This document shows positions 46,850 through 55,421 of a stretch of 64,000 bases of DNA, piece by piece (within the stretch, counting starts at the first letter, position 1; every line of letters starts with the position of its first letter). Source of the stretch: Tricholoma matsutake (lineage: Eukaryota; Basidiomycota; Agaricomycetes; Agaricales; Tricholomataceae). Both the position numbers and the translations under genes were made by a program. The notes under the pieces were generated by a model. That model saw nothing but the letters and a program-made list of their open reading frames with translations. It made no database searches and was not told where the DNA came from. The stretch is taken from contig AP026540.1 of NCBI GenBank assembly GCA_026075535.2, positions 12,834,001-12,898,000 of the forward strand. The letters run 5' to 3'.

Positions 46850-47187
46850 TGTAAGGATAGCGTGATCCGGGTGATGCACGCTCCAGTATTTTCCTTATCA
46901 TCTATCTGTTCCGTTATTTCATTTATTTCGTCTCTATGGTTTCTTTCCTTTTCTTTTACCCTATCTCTTCTCATATGATGACTTATCTGTATTTCCAATT
47001 CCCTGCTGCTTACTACTTGACAATGAGCTGGACTCTTTATTTAGATACCTGACGAGCCCGAATTCTTACTTATATAAATGAACAGTTTTGTAACTAGTAG
47101 AAGAGAATTTAGAGCCCATTAAACTGTCTATCGAGTGACATTAGAACTTAGTGTGCTAGAACCGTGATTTGTCATGCTTATATCACA
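46850..47187 (+). repeat. 3' LTR of Gypsy C
   Basis: 338 bp, same length as the 5' LTR, followed by TATAT and the rest of the copia-1 LTR. Confidence 0.93.
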
Positions 47188-47192
47188 TATAT

Positions 47193-47380
47193 ATACCCCA
47201 CAATATTAGTTAGACACCTCAGTCAATTATACATCAACTGAGGTGAGTAACGTTCCATAGAACCTTACATACAGGATTATTAATAGTACCATAGTCTATT
47301 CTTATCTAGGTACTACTCGCTCGTATACAGTCAATTATACATCGACTGAGTCTATTCTTATCTAGGATTGATTCTCTACA
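47193..47380 (+). repeat. 3' LTR of copia-1, right part
   Basis: Continues the LTR interrupted at 38394 and ends ATTCTCTACA, followed by the CCATC duplication. Confidence 0.92.
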
Positions 47381-47675
47381 CCATCATTTGTAGCAATTGC
47401 AAGCACGCGGGGCATACTACTGAGTACTGCATCTCAAAAGGGGGGGGATGGAGGGTCAGACCATTGAGGAGTCAAAGACAGTGCAGAGGAAGGCATATGA
47501 TGTGAAGAAGTCTGGTCCCAGGCCTCTCAAGCATGCGTCAAAGGTTCCTGTTACCATGAAGGACAATAATGGCCAGGCCAGGCTGTTACGCATGAGTTTG
47601 CTGGCTTAGCTAGTGACCCACTTCCCAGCACATCTATTGACAAGGTCAAGTATGAGAGGTGGCTCACAACCAAGG
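47381..47675 (+). pseudogene. copia-2 Gag, knuckle region
   Basis: Rejoined to 33103 via CCATC, the frame reads IICSNCKHAGHTTEYCIS, a canonical C-x2-C-x4-H-x4-C knuckle, then GGGMEGQTIEESKTVQRKAY with frame damage. It continues with EFAGLASDPLPSTSIDKVKYERWLTTK up to the Plavaka insertion at 47676. It parallels copia-1 (FAGLASDPLPTASIEEVEYEGWL). Confidence 0.82.
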
Positions 47676-47702
47676 CATCAGCAAAACTGCATTAAGTATA
47701 CC
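47676..47702 (+). repeat. Left terminal inverted repeat of the Plavaka element
   Basis: CATCAGCAAAA followed by CT and GCATTAAGTAT. The inverse occurs at 54929-54955, with TC in place of CT. Confidence 0.85.
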
Positions 47703-48672
47703 TATGAATGCCTTGCGCTACATACCTACGAAACATGGTCATTTGCGGAAAACGTGGGTGACCTATGGATTTGAATAGCTCACGACGATTACTTGACCGA
47801 CAAGTGACATGTTGGCAAATTTCGGCCCAACATTGAGGTAAGTTGGCGACCAAATGGGAAGGTGGCAAACTTGGCTACAACATTTCGAAAACATGGGATT
47901 AAGTTTTCAACCTAGTCCCATGTATGAGAAGAAGGCATCTCAATGGAGAGGATTTCATTTCTTCTTAATATTCAATACAGATTGTTTCGAAGCAATTTCA
48001 TTGGCACAATAGTTACTACAGGTAAGACAGGTGGGGATCGTCATAAGTGGTCAGAGGTGTCCAATCAGCAAAAGAGAGCATTGAGAACAGTGAGCACAGC
48101 AGGTTGAGCAAAGAAAAAGCCTAGCACAAGCAATCACAAGTGAAGCAGAGAATCATTGAGGACAAGCGAAGCAAAGAGATCAAGACAAATTTGTTGTATC
48201 ATAGGGATTTGCAGTGGCGAGCATTGAGGAGTCCAGGAAAGCGAGAATAATAACCTGTAAAGCCGCATGAGATGAATATGATGGCAATACAACCATCACA
48301 ACTTACCTGCGCTCAGTCACTCTCTGGCTCCATCTGACTCTCGGGCTCCGTCTTGGGCTCTGTTGCGCTCTCGTCCAAATCCTTGTTGTGGCCCTTACCC
48401 CTGGAGTTAGACACCCATCTCTTCTTCCGTTGTTTGTCACCTTCAGGCTCCGTCTCGGGCTCCATCGCACTCTTGTCCAAGTCCTTGCTGTGGCCCCTAC
48501 CCTTGGAGTTAGACACTGATCTCTTCTTCTGTCATTTGTTGCCTTCAGGTTCTGTCTCGGGCTCCATCGTGCTCTCGTCCAAATACTTGTTGTGGCCCTT
48601 ACCCCTGGAATTATGAGAGTGAGACCTACTCGGCGATGAGACTGTATTCCATGCATCACATTTGTTATTGGA
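47703..48672. other. Left subterminal region of the Plavaka element
   Basis: No gene is supported at 47703-48302. It holds repeated GGCAAA-type words (near 47813, 47843 and 47873) and AGCAAAG/GAGCA-type words at 48060-48240, which may be transposase-binding subterminal repeats. From 48303 to 48672 there is a tandem array of about 114 bp (Ser/Lys/Glu-type frames on -) downstream of the - strand gene. Confidence 0.4.
48353..48640. repeat. Tandem repeat of about 120 bp with three units
   Basis: The phrase TTGTGGCCCTTACCCCTGGA or a close variant recurs at about 48383, 48487 and 48589, with CTCCATCGCACTCTTGTCC-like partners in between. It lies 3' of the - strand gene's stop at 48673 and may derive from a duplicated 3' region. 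Confidence 0.65.
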
Positions 48673-50290
48673 TCAGCTGGGGCCAGGAGACGATGCGGTT
48701 TGGTGTTCCTTCTGTGAAGTTCCAGTGGCAGCCTTCTTTGCCGCTTTTTGTGCCTTGCGCTTCGCCAGGAGTGCATCAAGGGTCGAACTGCGGACAGGGG
48801 CAGTAGGCTCCGTAGCTGATTTATTGTCGAATACTTGCCTAGAAAGAGTATCAGTGCAAAACAATGAGAGAGCGGTGATGAACGCACATAGTGAACCATG
48901 CAATGGTTCCCTTTGCCCACTGTCTCATCTCCTCATCGTCATTTTCATCTTCATCTTCACCTTCATTGTCGTCACCCTCGCCATCATCCTTGAGGCAGAT
49001 ATTGATCCCGAATGGTCGCATCAGAGCTCCGTAAAACTCCTCAGCGTTCCAATTTCCATCTCCAAGATGCCATTCATCTGAGGCACTGAGACACCATCGG
49101 AGCTATATGAAAAAAACATCATTAGTGAGGTATCCTACACTAACAGAGAACCTACCTGGGTCGCAGCATAAGCAATCAAACCTGCCGTAGGTTTCTTCAT
49201 GTTGTTTTTTTGGGCCTGACCCCTCTTCGCTTTGCTGCCGCCTGGCCCATCCTTCAGAGCAGTCGACGGCCCAATGAAAATGAGTTTGAAAAACTAGATG
49301 AGAAATTAACGTCATAGTTAAGTAATAACAAAATTGAAAAACGTACTGCAACTAAGAGATCGCTTCGCATAAGTCCGGAACTAGGGTCTTCTTTGTCAAT
49401 CAGCGCTTTGTCGTAGAGGCACACCAGAAAGTCGGTGCTATGGACTTTTATTGAGCCGTTCACCAATTTGTTGCGAAACCTGTAAATGTAGTCAGCATGA
49501 AGGCGAACGAGTAAGATGCCACACCTTTCTGGATCTTTGTCAAATGATGCCAGAAAGTCAATAGGGCAGAGAAGTCGGGTGAGCATGGGATGGTTGAAAC
49601 CTCGAACATCGGCCTTGGGCTGTTGGGCAAGGATTGCCAGATCGAGTGGCCCACACTTCGCGCTGACATATTCCAGGCCATCTGATAGTAAGCTGTTGGA
49701 ATCGTCTGAGCGCGCTCCTCGCAATGCATTTCTTAACTGCCGAGATGTGACTATATGCGTGCAAATGAGGAGGGAATGCATACCAGACTAATCATTTCCT
49801 TCTCATACTTGGCCTTCCTCTTCATTTTCTTGATATCCTTTGCGAATTGTGGGTATTTCTTGTGTAGTCCGCGGTAAATGTCCAGTTTGATCCGGTATCG
49901 TTCCATGAACCTGGAATGAAAGGGCGAGTGAGTAAGATAAATATATTTATGACACAATACATACCGATTATCGTCGTCGTAATCCTCAGCATCCGCCTTG
50001 AGTCCAACATCCAGAACAGTGTACCAGGATACAAACAGGTGTTCACTGCGAATGATCCACCTTGCGAAATCCTTAAAATCTGCGAAGGAGTCCTTCTCTG
50101 CATCCAGCCTAACAGTAATTAATGTACAAGCAAGAATGGAATGAGACGATACTTACTTTTGGTGCTTTTTACTACCTTTATCTTCATCAGCAGCACTCTT
50201 CCGTTTCTTGCTGTTTGTATTGTGAGATGAGGATTGTGAGGATGACTTGGATCTGGAGGATGGAATAAAATGAGAAGATGAGGACGGCAT
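48673..50290 (-). CDS. Intact eight-exon gene carried by the Plavaka element (DUF6698-like)
   Basis: Exons on -: 50290-50157, 50108-49965, 49910-49784, 49736-49525, 49479-49347, 49293-49156, 49102-48888 and 48838-48673. Together they give 1,269 nt, 422 residues plus a stop, with no in-frame stop. All seven introns are GT-AG and about 45-60 nt long. The N-terminus is Ser/Lys-rich and nuclear-signal-like (KKRKSAADEDKGSKK, about aa 28-42). The middle includes ARWIIRSEHLFVSWYTVLD and RGFNHPMLTRLLCP. Towards the C-terminus come an acidic run (EGDDNEGEDEDENDDEE) and a basic Ala/Lys helix (LLAKRKAQKAAKKAA). The DEWHLGDGNWNAEEFY and GFNHP..RLLCP blocks resemble an uncharacterised basidiomycete family I recall as DUF6698. 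Its role is unknown; it is divergent from the transposase. CGA codons are retained here. Confidence 0.8.
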
Positions 50291-50441
50291 AAGGGGGAGA
50301 TAGTGGTGGGAGGGAAGAAAAAGACGATGTGCCCTGCGATTCCTTCAAGATTCCTGGTCACGTGCCTCATGCGTTTGTTTATTGATTGATCAAGTAGCCG
50401 ACCATCGACGATCAAGTAGTAACCAACTGTCGACAATCAAC
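50291..50441. promoter_or_regulatory. Divergent promoter region inside the Plavaka element
   Basis: About 150 bp separate the start of the - strand gene from the transposase start. It contains an imperfect ACTTGATC/GATCAAGTAG inverted pair with CGACGATCAA repeats (50388-50440) that could serve both genes. No TATA box is obvious. Confidence 0.35.
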
Positions 50442-53400
50442 ATGGTCTGCTGTGCCTGTGGGCGTACTTTCTGAGATGATGGTACTCTAGGGAGGCACTG
50501 TTCTAACTGTCAAGCAGCACGCAAGCGGACCTTGGATCTTGTTGGGAACCAAGAGGAGGCTGTAAAACGTAGGAAGGCAGAGAAAAATCTGGTGCCAGTT
50601 GAGGTGAGTAATAAGTTCTGAATACTGCAGTTAGGATCTAATGACTCTGTACAGGTTGAAGAAATCCCTATGGATGTCGAGGAGCCTCAGATTGACCCTC
50701 CTACCCCAACAGCAACTCAAAGTCGTCCAGAGGTGCTGCCAACCCGGTCTGGTCATCGCAGGTTCCTGCCGAATCATTTTGAGGATTTTGTGCCATCATC
50801 CCGCACAGCTGTCCCCCATGTTCCCGAACCTGTGCGAGATCGTAACCCACCTGCCGGCACTCACTCCCCATCCCCATCCCCATCTCCTTTGGTACATATG
50901 CCTGAACCCGTCTTATTTAGAACAGAATGTGATAACTTTGGATTATATCGTGAATACATAACCTTCCCCACTACCGATCCTGAGGCTGATCAAGATCTAG
51001 ATGACATCTATGACATTCCTGGAAAACCATCAATGGAATCTGGACAACACTGGTGGACCGGCGTGGGTGCAATGTTCAATGCTGCCACCCAGAACATCTA
51101 CCATCTGTTTCTCAATGCAACGGTGTGCCAGTTGATGAACTGGTTCTATTCTGGTTCAAACCAAAAGTCCATTGCGGAGCTGGACCGTCTTGTTAAGGAG
51201 GTCCTCATTCAGGATGACTTCGATGTCAGTGATCTCGAGGGTTTCAGTGCAGCTCGAGAGCTGCGCCGCCTTGATATGATGGAGGATGAAGCTGCATTTT
51301 CAGGAGAGGCTGGTTGGAAGGAATCTTCTGTGAAGATTCGTTTACCTGTTGATAAGCAAGCGGTTGCTCCGACGTTCAAGATACCTGGTGTTTGGCATCG
51401 TGACCTGTTGGAGGTCATTCATACTGCATTCGAGGACATGAAGGCGCAATTTTATCATTTGACGCTGTTTCATCTTTTCTGGAAACCTACTCCCGATAGC
51501 AAGCTGGAGCGAGTCGTGACAGATCTGTACAACTCGGATGCTTTCTTACAGGAGCATGAAAAACTGCAGCAACAACCAAGTGAGATGGGCTGTGATCTGG
51601 AGCGGGTTGTTGCTGCAATTATGGTATGGTCTGATTCAATGCACCTGGCAAATTTCAGGCAAGCGTCACTATGGCCGATTTATCTCTTTCTTGGGAACCA
51701 GTCAAACTACCAGCATGCAAAACCATCACAATTTGCTGCGCATCACCTTGTGTACATTCCCTCAGTATGACCAGCTCTTGTATTTTTCTGATCTATCTGA
51801 CTCTTTTTATAGCTCCCTGATATGATTCAGGATTTCTACAAGGAAAACTTTGGTACTCCTGCATCTCAGGCAACCCTTACACACTTGAAACGGGAGCTAA
51901 TGCATGCAATCTGGGAATTAATTCTTAACGACAAGTTCATGGAAGCCTATGAACATGGGATCGTGATCAAGTGCCCTGATGGCGTCTTACAGCGATTTTA
52001 TCCTCGGTTCTTCATGTATTCTGCGGATTATCCAGAAAAGTGGGTTTTTAATGACAGCGTGCTATGTTCAATTTATCTAATGTCATCAGAGTTCTTCTGG
52101 CAACAATCCGAAATCTGGGGCGATGTCTCTGTCCACGATGTGAGATCCAGAAAGTCCATGTCAGTGGTCTTGGAACAACTGTCGATCAGCAACGTTGGGA
52201 TCATGAATGGACTGACACACCTTTGCGGATTGCCCGGATTGATGCAGCACGCAAGGTTATCTTTGACAAGGGGGCAGGCGTCACAAGTACTCAAGTGGAG
52301 AACATTCTTAAAGAAAGATCTGAAGTGCCGACTCATGTGAGTGAAATGTATTAATAGATTCACTTAAATAACTTTTCGCTAGAATGCATTCTCCAAGCGA
52401 CTACAAAGCTTTGGGTTCAATTTTTTTTCAATGTTTGTTCCCAACTTGCTTCATGAATTTGAACTTGGGGTCTGGAAAAACACTTTCAAACATTTAATTC
52501 GAATTCTCTATGTAGTAGGTGACAATCTTATTCAAGAATTAAATTCACGGTTAGCATTTCTCAGAGTCATGCATTGATAAGAGCTTTAGGTATCGACAAA
52601 TTCCTATGTTTGGGACTTCAATCCGGCGGTTCAGTTCCAATGCATCCGCGATGAAGAAACTGGCTGCAAGAGATTTTGAGGATTTATTGCAGGTATGTTT
52701 TTTGTTTGTTTGGATAATTAACTGTGCGATAAATTCATCCTAGTGTTCAATTCCGGTATTCAAGGACCTACTTCCAAACCAACGCCACAATATCCTGATC
52801 ACGGAAATGCTCTTCATCTTCTGTACCTGGCACGCTTACGCCAAACTCCAGCTTCACATTAGTTCTACACTTGAGGCCTTGGGGAAAACAATGCGAGCAC
52901 TTGGGGCATCGCTTCGGGAGTTTGTCAAGGTCATATGTTTGTGTTATGCTACAAAAGAGCTGCCAAGAGAGGAAGCTGCATGAGTACGCTGTAGGGCCAA
53001 TGCAAGTGCAAAGGGAAAGGGAAAGGCAACGGCGACATCTGACAAACAGAATTCAGCACGTGGGCGCTTCAACATGTCTACATACAAACTTCATGCTCTA
53101 GGCGATTATGTTGTGAATATTCAGTTGTATGGACCGACAGATAATTATTCAACTCAAGTGGTCAGTTATTTTACCTGCTGATTATTTTTAACATTGAACA
53201 AAGATTGCAGGGTGAGCTTGAACACCGCCACATCAAGTGTTTCTATGCATGAACGAATAAAAGGTTCACGTTTACCCAACAAATAAGCAAACACCACCGG
53301 CGGCAGCAAATTTTGCAAAAGATTCAAGAGAGATACGCAGGTACAACAAGTGGCAAGGGAGCAGGACCACACTGACACTTGGAGGAGATTGCGGTACCAG

Positions 53401-54574
53401 TTGATGCAAGTGAGCCCTTGCCCTCAATGTCCCCTGAAAAACACCACCACATGTCTGTGTCTCGTCGACATCCTGTCAATATTTTGCGATGGATGGATGA
53501 GTGCTCTGATGATCCAGCGACTAGGGTATGCATTTCCCCTCCTTCATTGCACTATACTAATCTCAAGTAGACATTTATTCTTGACCTCAAATCACATCTC
53601 TTAGCACATCTACTCAGCCAGCCTTTCAGTGATGACCATGTCTACTCAGATATTGAGCTAGCAACGGTCAAAATTGTCAACAACTGAATTTACAACCACA
53701 AGGTTCTCGATGTGAATTATACAACTTACGATATGCGGTGTGCACGAGATTCAATCAACCCTCGGACACACCCTGATATTATGCTTCTCTCAGGTGAAGA
53801 TTGTGATGATTCAGACCCCCATCCATATTGGTATGCACAGGTGCTTGGGATATACCATGCAGAGGTCCGTCATGATCACCCAAATGCAGTTTCATCTGAT
53901 GTCCAGGTATTGGAGTTCCTGTGGGTACGTTGGCTTGGTCAAGATGCCGACTACAACATGGGGTCAATAGGGCATCGTCTACATCGAGTGGGGTTTGTGC
54001 CAGATGACCCCATCGATCTTGATGATCCCACACAGGCAAGTGGTGCATTCGGCTTTATTGATCCAGCAGAGGTCATCCGGGGTGTACACCTCATTCCTGC
54101 ATTTGCCCATGGAAAGACAGATGGACTTCTTGGACCGTCAATCGCATGCCCACAGAAGGATGAGGATCAAGACTGGCAATACTTCTATGTTAACATGTAT
54201 TTTTTTTTTCTTTGACTGAGACCTTCTATCTGATTACGGTCTAGGTTTGTTGATCGCAATATGTTCATGCGTTTCCGAGGGGGGGGGGGATTGGACACAA
54301 GGGGATACTTGACCGGATTGCTGGTTTACAAAACAAGGAGCAGCCACTTTCCACTGCTGACCAAATGAATGAGGATCTGGATGCTGAGGATATAGAAGGA
54401 TTAGGGGAGAATGATGAGCAGGAGGAAGATGAGGAAGATGAGGAAGATGAAGAAGACGAGGAAGATGAGGAGGAAGAATCAGACGAGTCTGATGAGAGTT
54501 TGATTGAGTTGGATCTGGATGGAGAGGAAGGAGGCGAGGATGAGTATAATATCTTGGGCTTTGCAGCTTTTTGA
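50442..54574 (+). pseudogene. Plavaka-type transposase, broken by five TGA codons and a frameshift
   Basis: Exon 1 (50442-50603) encodes a Cys/His finger (CCACGRTF, then RHCSNC) with TGA at 50472. Exon 2 (50655 to about 51765) carries FLNATVCQLMNWFYSGS, ESSVKIRLPVDK and the conserved LERVVAAIMVWSDSMHLANF..LWPIYLFLGNQS. Later exons (from about 51814) carry HLKRELMHAIWELIL, VLLATIRNLGRCLCPRC, FVPNLLHEFELGVWKN, SAMKKLAARDFEDLLQ and NMSTYKLHALGDYV. The C-terminus is an acidic DEEDEEDEE tail ending at 54574. TGA also occurs at 52981, 53250, 53373 and 53685, where arginine is expected. An 11-G run (54279-54289) shifts the frame. The enzyme would mobilise the element; this copy cannot. Confidence 0.85.
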
Positions 54575-54928
54575 AATACTGTATTGGACAATATAATCTT
54601 GTCTCCAGTTTCAATATGGTGTCCAACATGGGGCATGTAGGCAAACTCGTGCGCAACCTTGGATCACAATCCCTGTTCTTTGCCATGTTTTAGAAGTATT
54701 GCAAGCCCTGTAAAAACTTGTAGACAAAGTTGGCTAGTATCACAAACATGTCTCAGGAATCCAAACTATCTTACATGTTTTTGTCAAGGATGCAATGCCA
54801 ATAAAACTTGTAATCAGAATGGAATTAAATATCATATTTGCATGAAGATACACAAGTTTTCGAGTAGATGGAATGTGAATAGCTACAGGTTTCATACTTC
54901 ATGCAAGTAGGTAATTGACGCAAACCAA
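54575..54928. other. Right subterminal region of the Plavaka element
   Basis: AT-rich, no gene. Words such as CAAACTCG and ACTTGTAGACAAAG recur loosely. It likely holds subterminal transposase sites, unproven. Confidence 0.35.
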
Positions 54929-54955
54929 TGCATACTTAATGCGATTTTGCTGATG

Positions 54956-55256
54956 GGAGGAGTTTACCACATCTATAGACTGGGCTGATAATAACACCCC
55001 TGTCGACGAGGACGTTTTTGCAGTCACCCCCTCAATCAGTCCCAATGTACAACCATCTCACTCGACAACCACCCATTCTATGTCGACACAGGCACAATGG
55101 TTCATATAACACTGGACCGTTCTGATTTTCTTACACTACGTGCCATTTCACCACGTCACATACGAGGCGTCGGTGGATCCTCCATCTCAGCAATCAGTAT
55201 GGGAGACATAAAACTCCAAATTGCTCGAGGCGCCTCTATCGTCTTATGCAATGCAC
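54956..55256 (+). pseudogene. copia-2 spacer and aspartic protease, truncated
   Basis: Rejoined to 47675, the frame reads EEFTTSIDWADNNTPVDED. Then, with a shift, it holds the protease active site FYVDTGTMVHITLD (near 55080) and FLTLRAISPRHIRGVGGSS, parallel to copia-1 (FLTLRPISPRPVKGVGGSS). It stops at IVLCNAL. Everything distal (integrase, RT, RNase H, 3' LTR) is absent. Confidence 0.82.
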
Positions 55257-55421
55257 TGTCCAGCTCAGCACTGGACTGAGCCAGTACAAGCGAATGGACA
55301 CTCTAGATTCTCACGAGTTATACAATGGACTGTAAACATTGGAATTACCATAGAGAAATACAATGCAGAAACATCAAAAGAAAAACGAAGGATGGAAGTC
55401 TCATACATCGAACAAAACCTT

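Larger units (their letters stand above)
38395..47187 (+). mobile_element. Ty3/Gypsy element C inserted in the copia-1 3' LTR
   Basis: 8.8 kb with two 338-bp LTRs (38395-38732 and 46850-47187; TGTAAGGATAGCGTG...TTATATCACA) and a perfect target duplication TATAT (38390-38394 and 47188-47192). Joining the flanks with one TATAT gives exactly the uninterrupted LTR sequence seen near 33270. Coding: Gag, CCHC knuckle, DSG protease, RT, RNase H, integrase and chromodomain-like tail, then an extra downstream open region. Confidence 0.95.
33109..47380 (+). mobile_element. Copia element copia-1, its 3' LTR split by Gypsy C
   Basis: Flanked by a perfect 5-bp duplication CCATC (33104-33108 and 47381-47385). 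The 5' LTR is 33109-33457 (349 bp). The 3' LTR is 38234-38394 plus 47193-47380, also 349 bp once the insert and one copy of TATAT are removed. The internal region holds a single gag-pol frame. Removing the element rejoins the copia-2 Gag zinc knuckle in frame. Confidence 0.95.
47676..54955. mobile_element. Plavaka-type (CACTA-like) DNA transposon, 7.28 kb
   Basis: Terminal inverted repeats CATCAGCAAAA, two mismatches, then GCATTAAGTAT are at both ends. The flanks carry GG on each side (47674-47675 and 54956-54957). Removing the element with one GG restores copia-2 in frame as WLTTKEEFTTSIDW, parallel to WLVIEEEVTTTVDW in copia-1, so the edges are exact. Inside are a - strand eight-exon gene and a + strand Plavaka transposase remnant, divergently oriented about 150 bp apart. 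Long AT-rich subterminal regions (47703-48672 and 54575-54928) hold no gene. Confidence 0.9.
31833..55256 (+). mobile_element. Old Copia element (copia-2), 3'-truncated and split twice
   Basis: The 5' LTR (31833-32194), primer-binding site and gag (32417-33103) are followed by copia-1 (33109-47380). The gag knuckle region then continues (47381-47675), the Plavaka element intervenes (47676-54955), and the spacer and protease resume (54956-55256). The sequence then ends in unrelated DNA with no pol or 3' LTR. Excising both inserts restores a continuous Copia reading order. The protein is closely related to that of copia-1. Confidence 0.85.

Noticed and set aside
33657..47187. Repeat-induced point mutation (RIP) as the cause of decay
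   Set aside because: RIP would produce TAA and TAG from CAA and CAG. In copia-1, Gypsy C and the Plavaka transposase all in-frame stops are TGA, and the LTR differences are at CpG.
48313..48516. Lys/Glu/Pro repeat protein on -
   Set aside because: It lies downstream of the stop of the eight-exon gene, in a tandem repeat of about 120 bp, and has no independent support for translation.
54365..54574. Separate small acidic protein gene
   Set aside because: It is the in-frame C-terminal tail of the Plavaka transposase after correcting the G-run shift.
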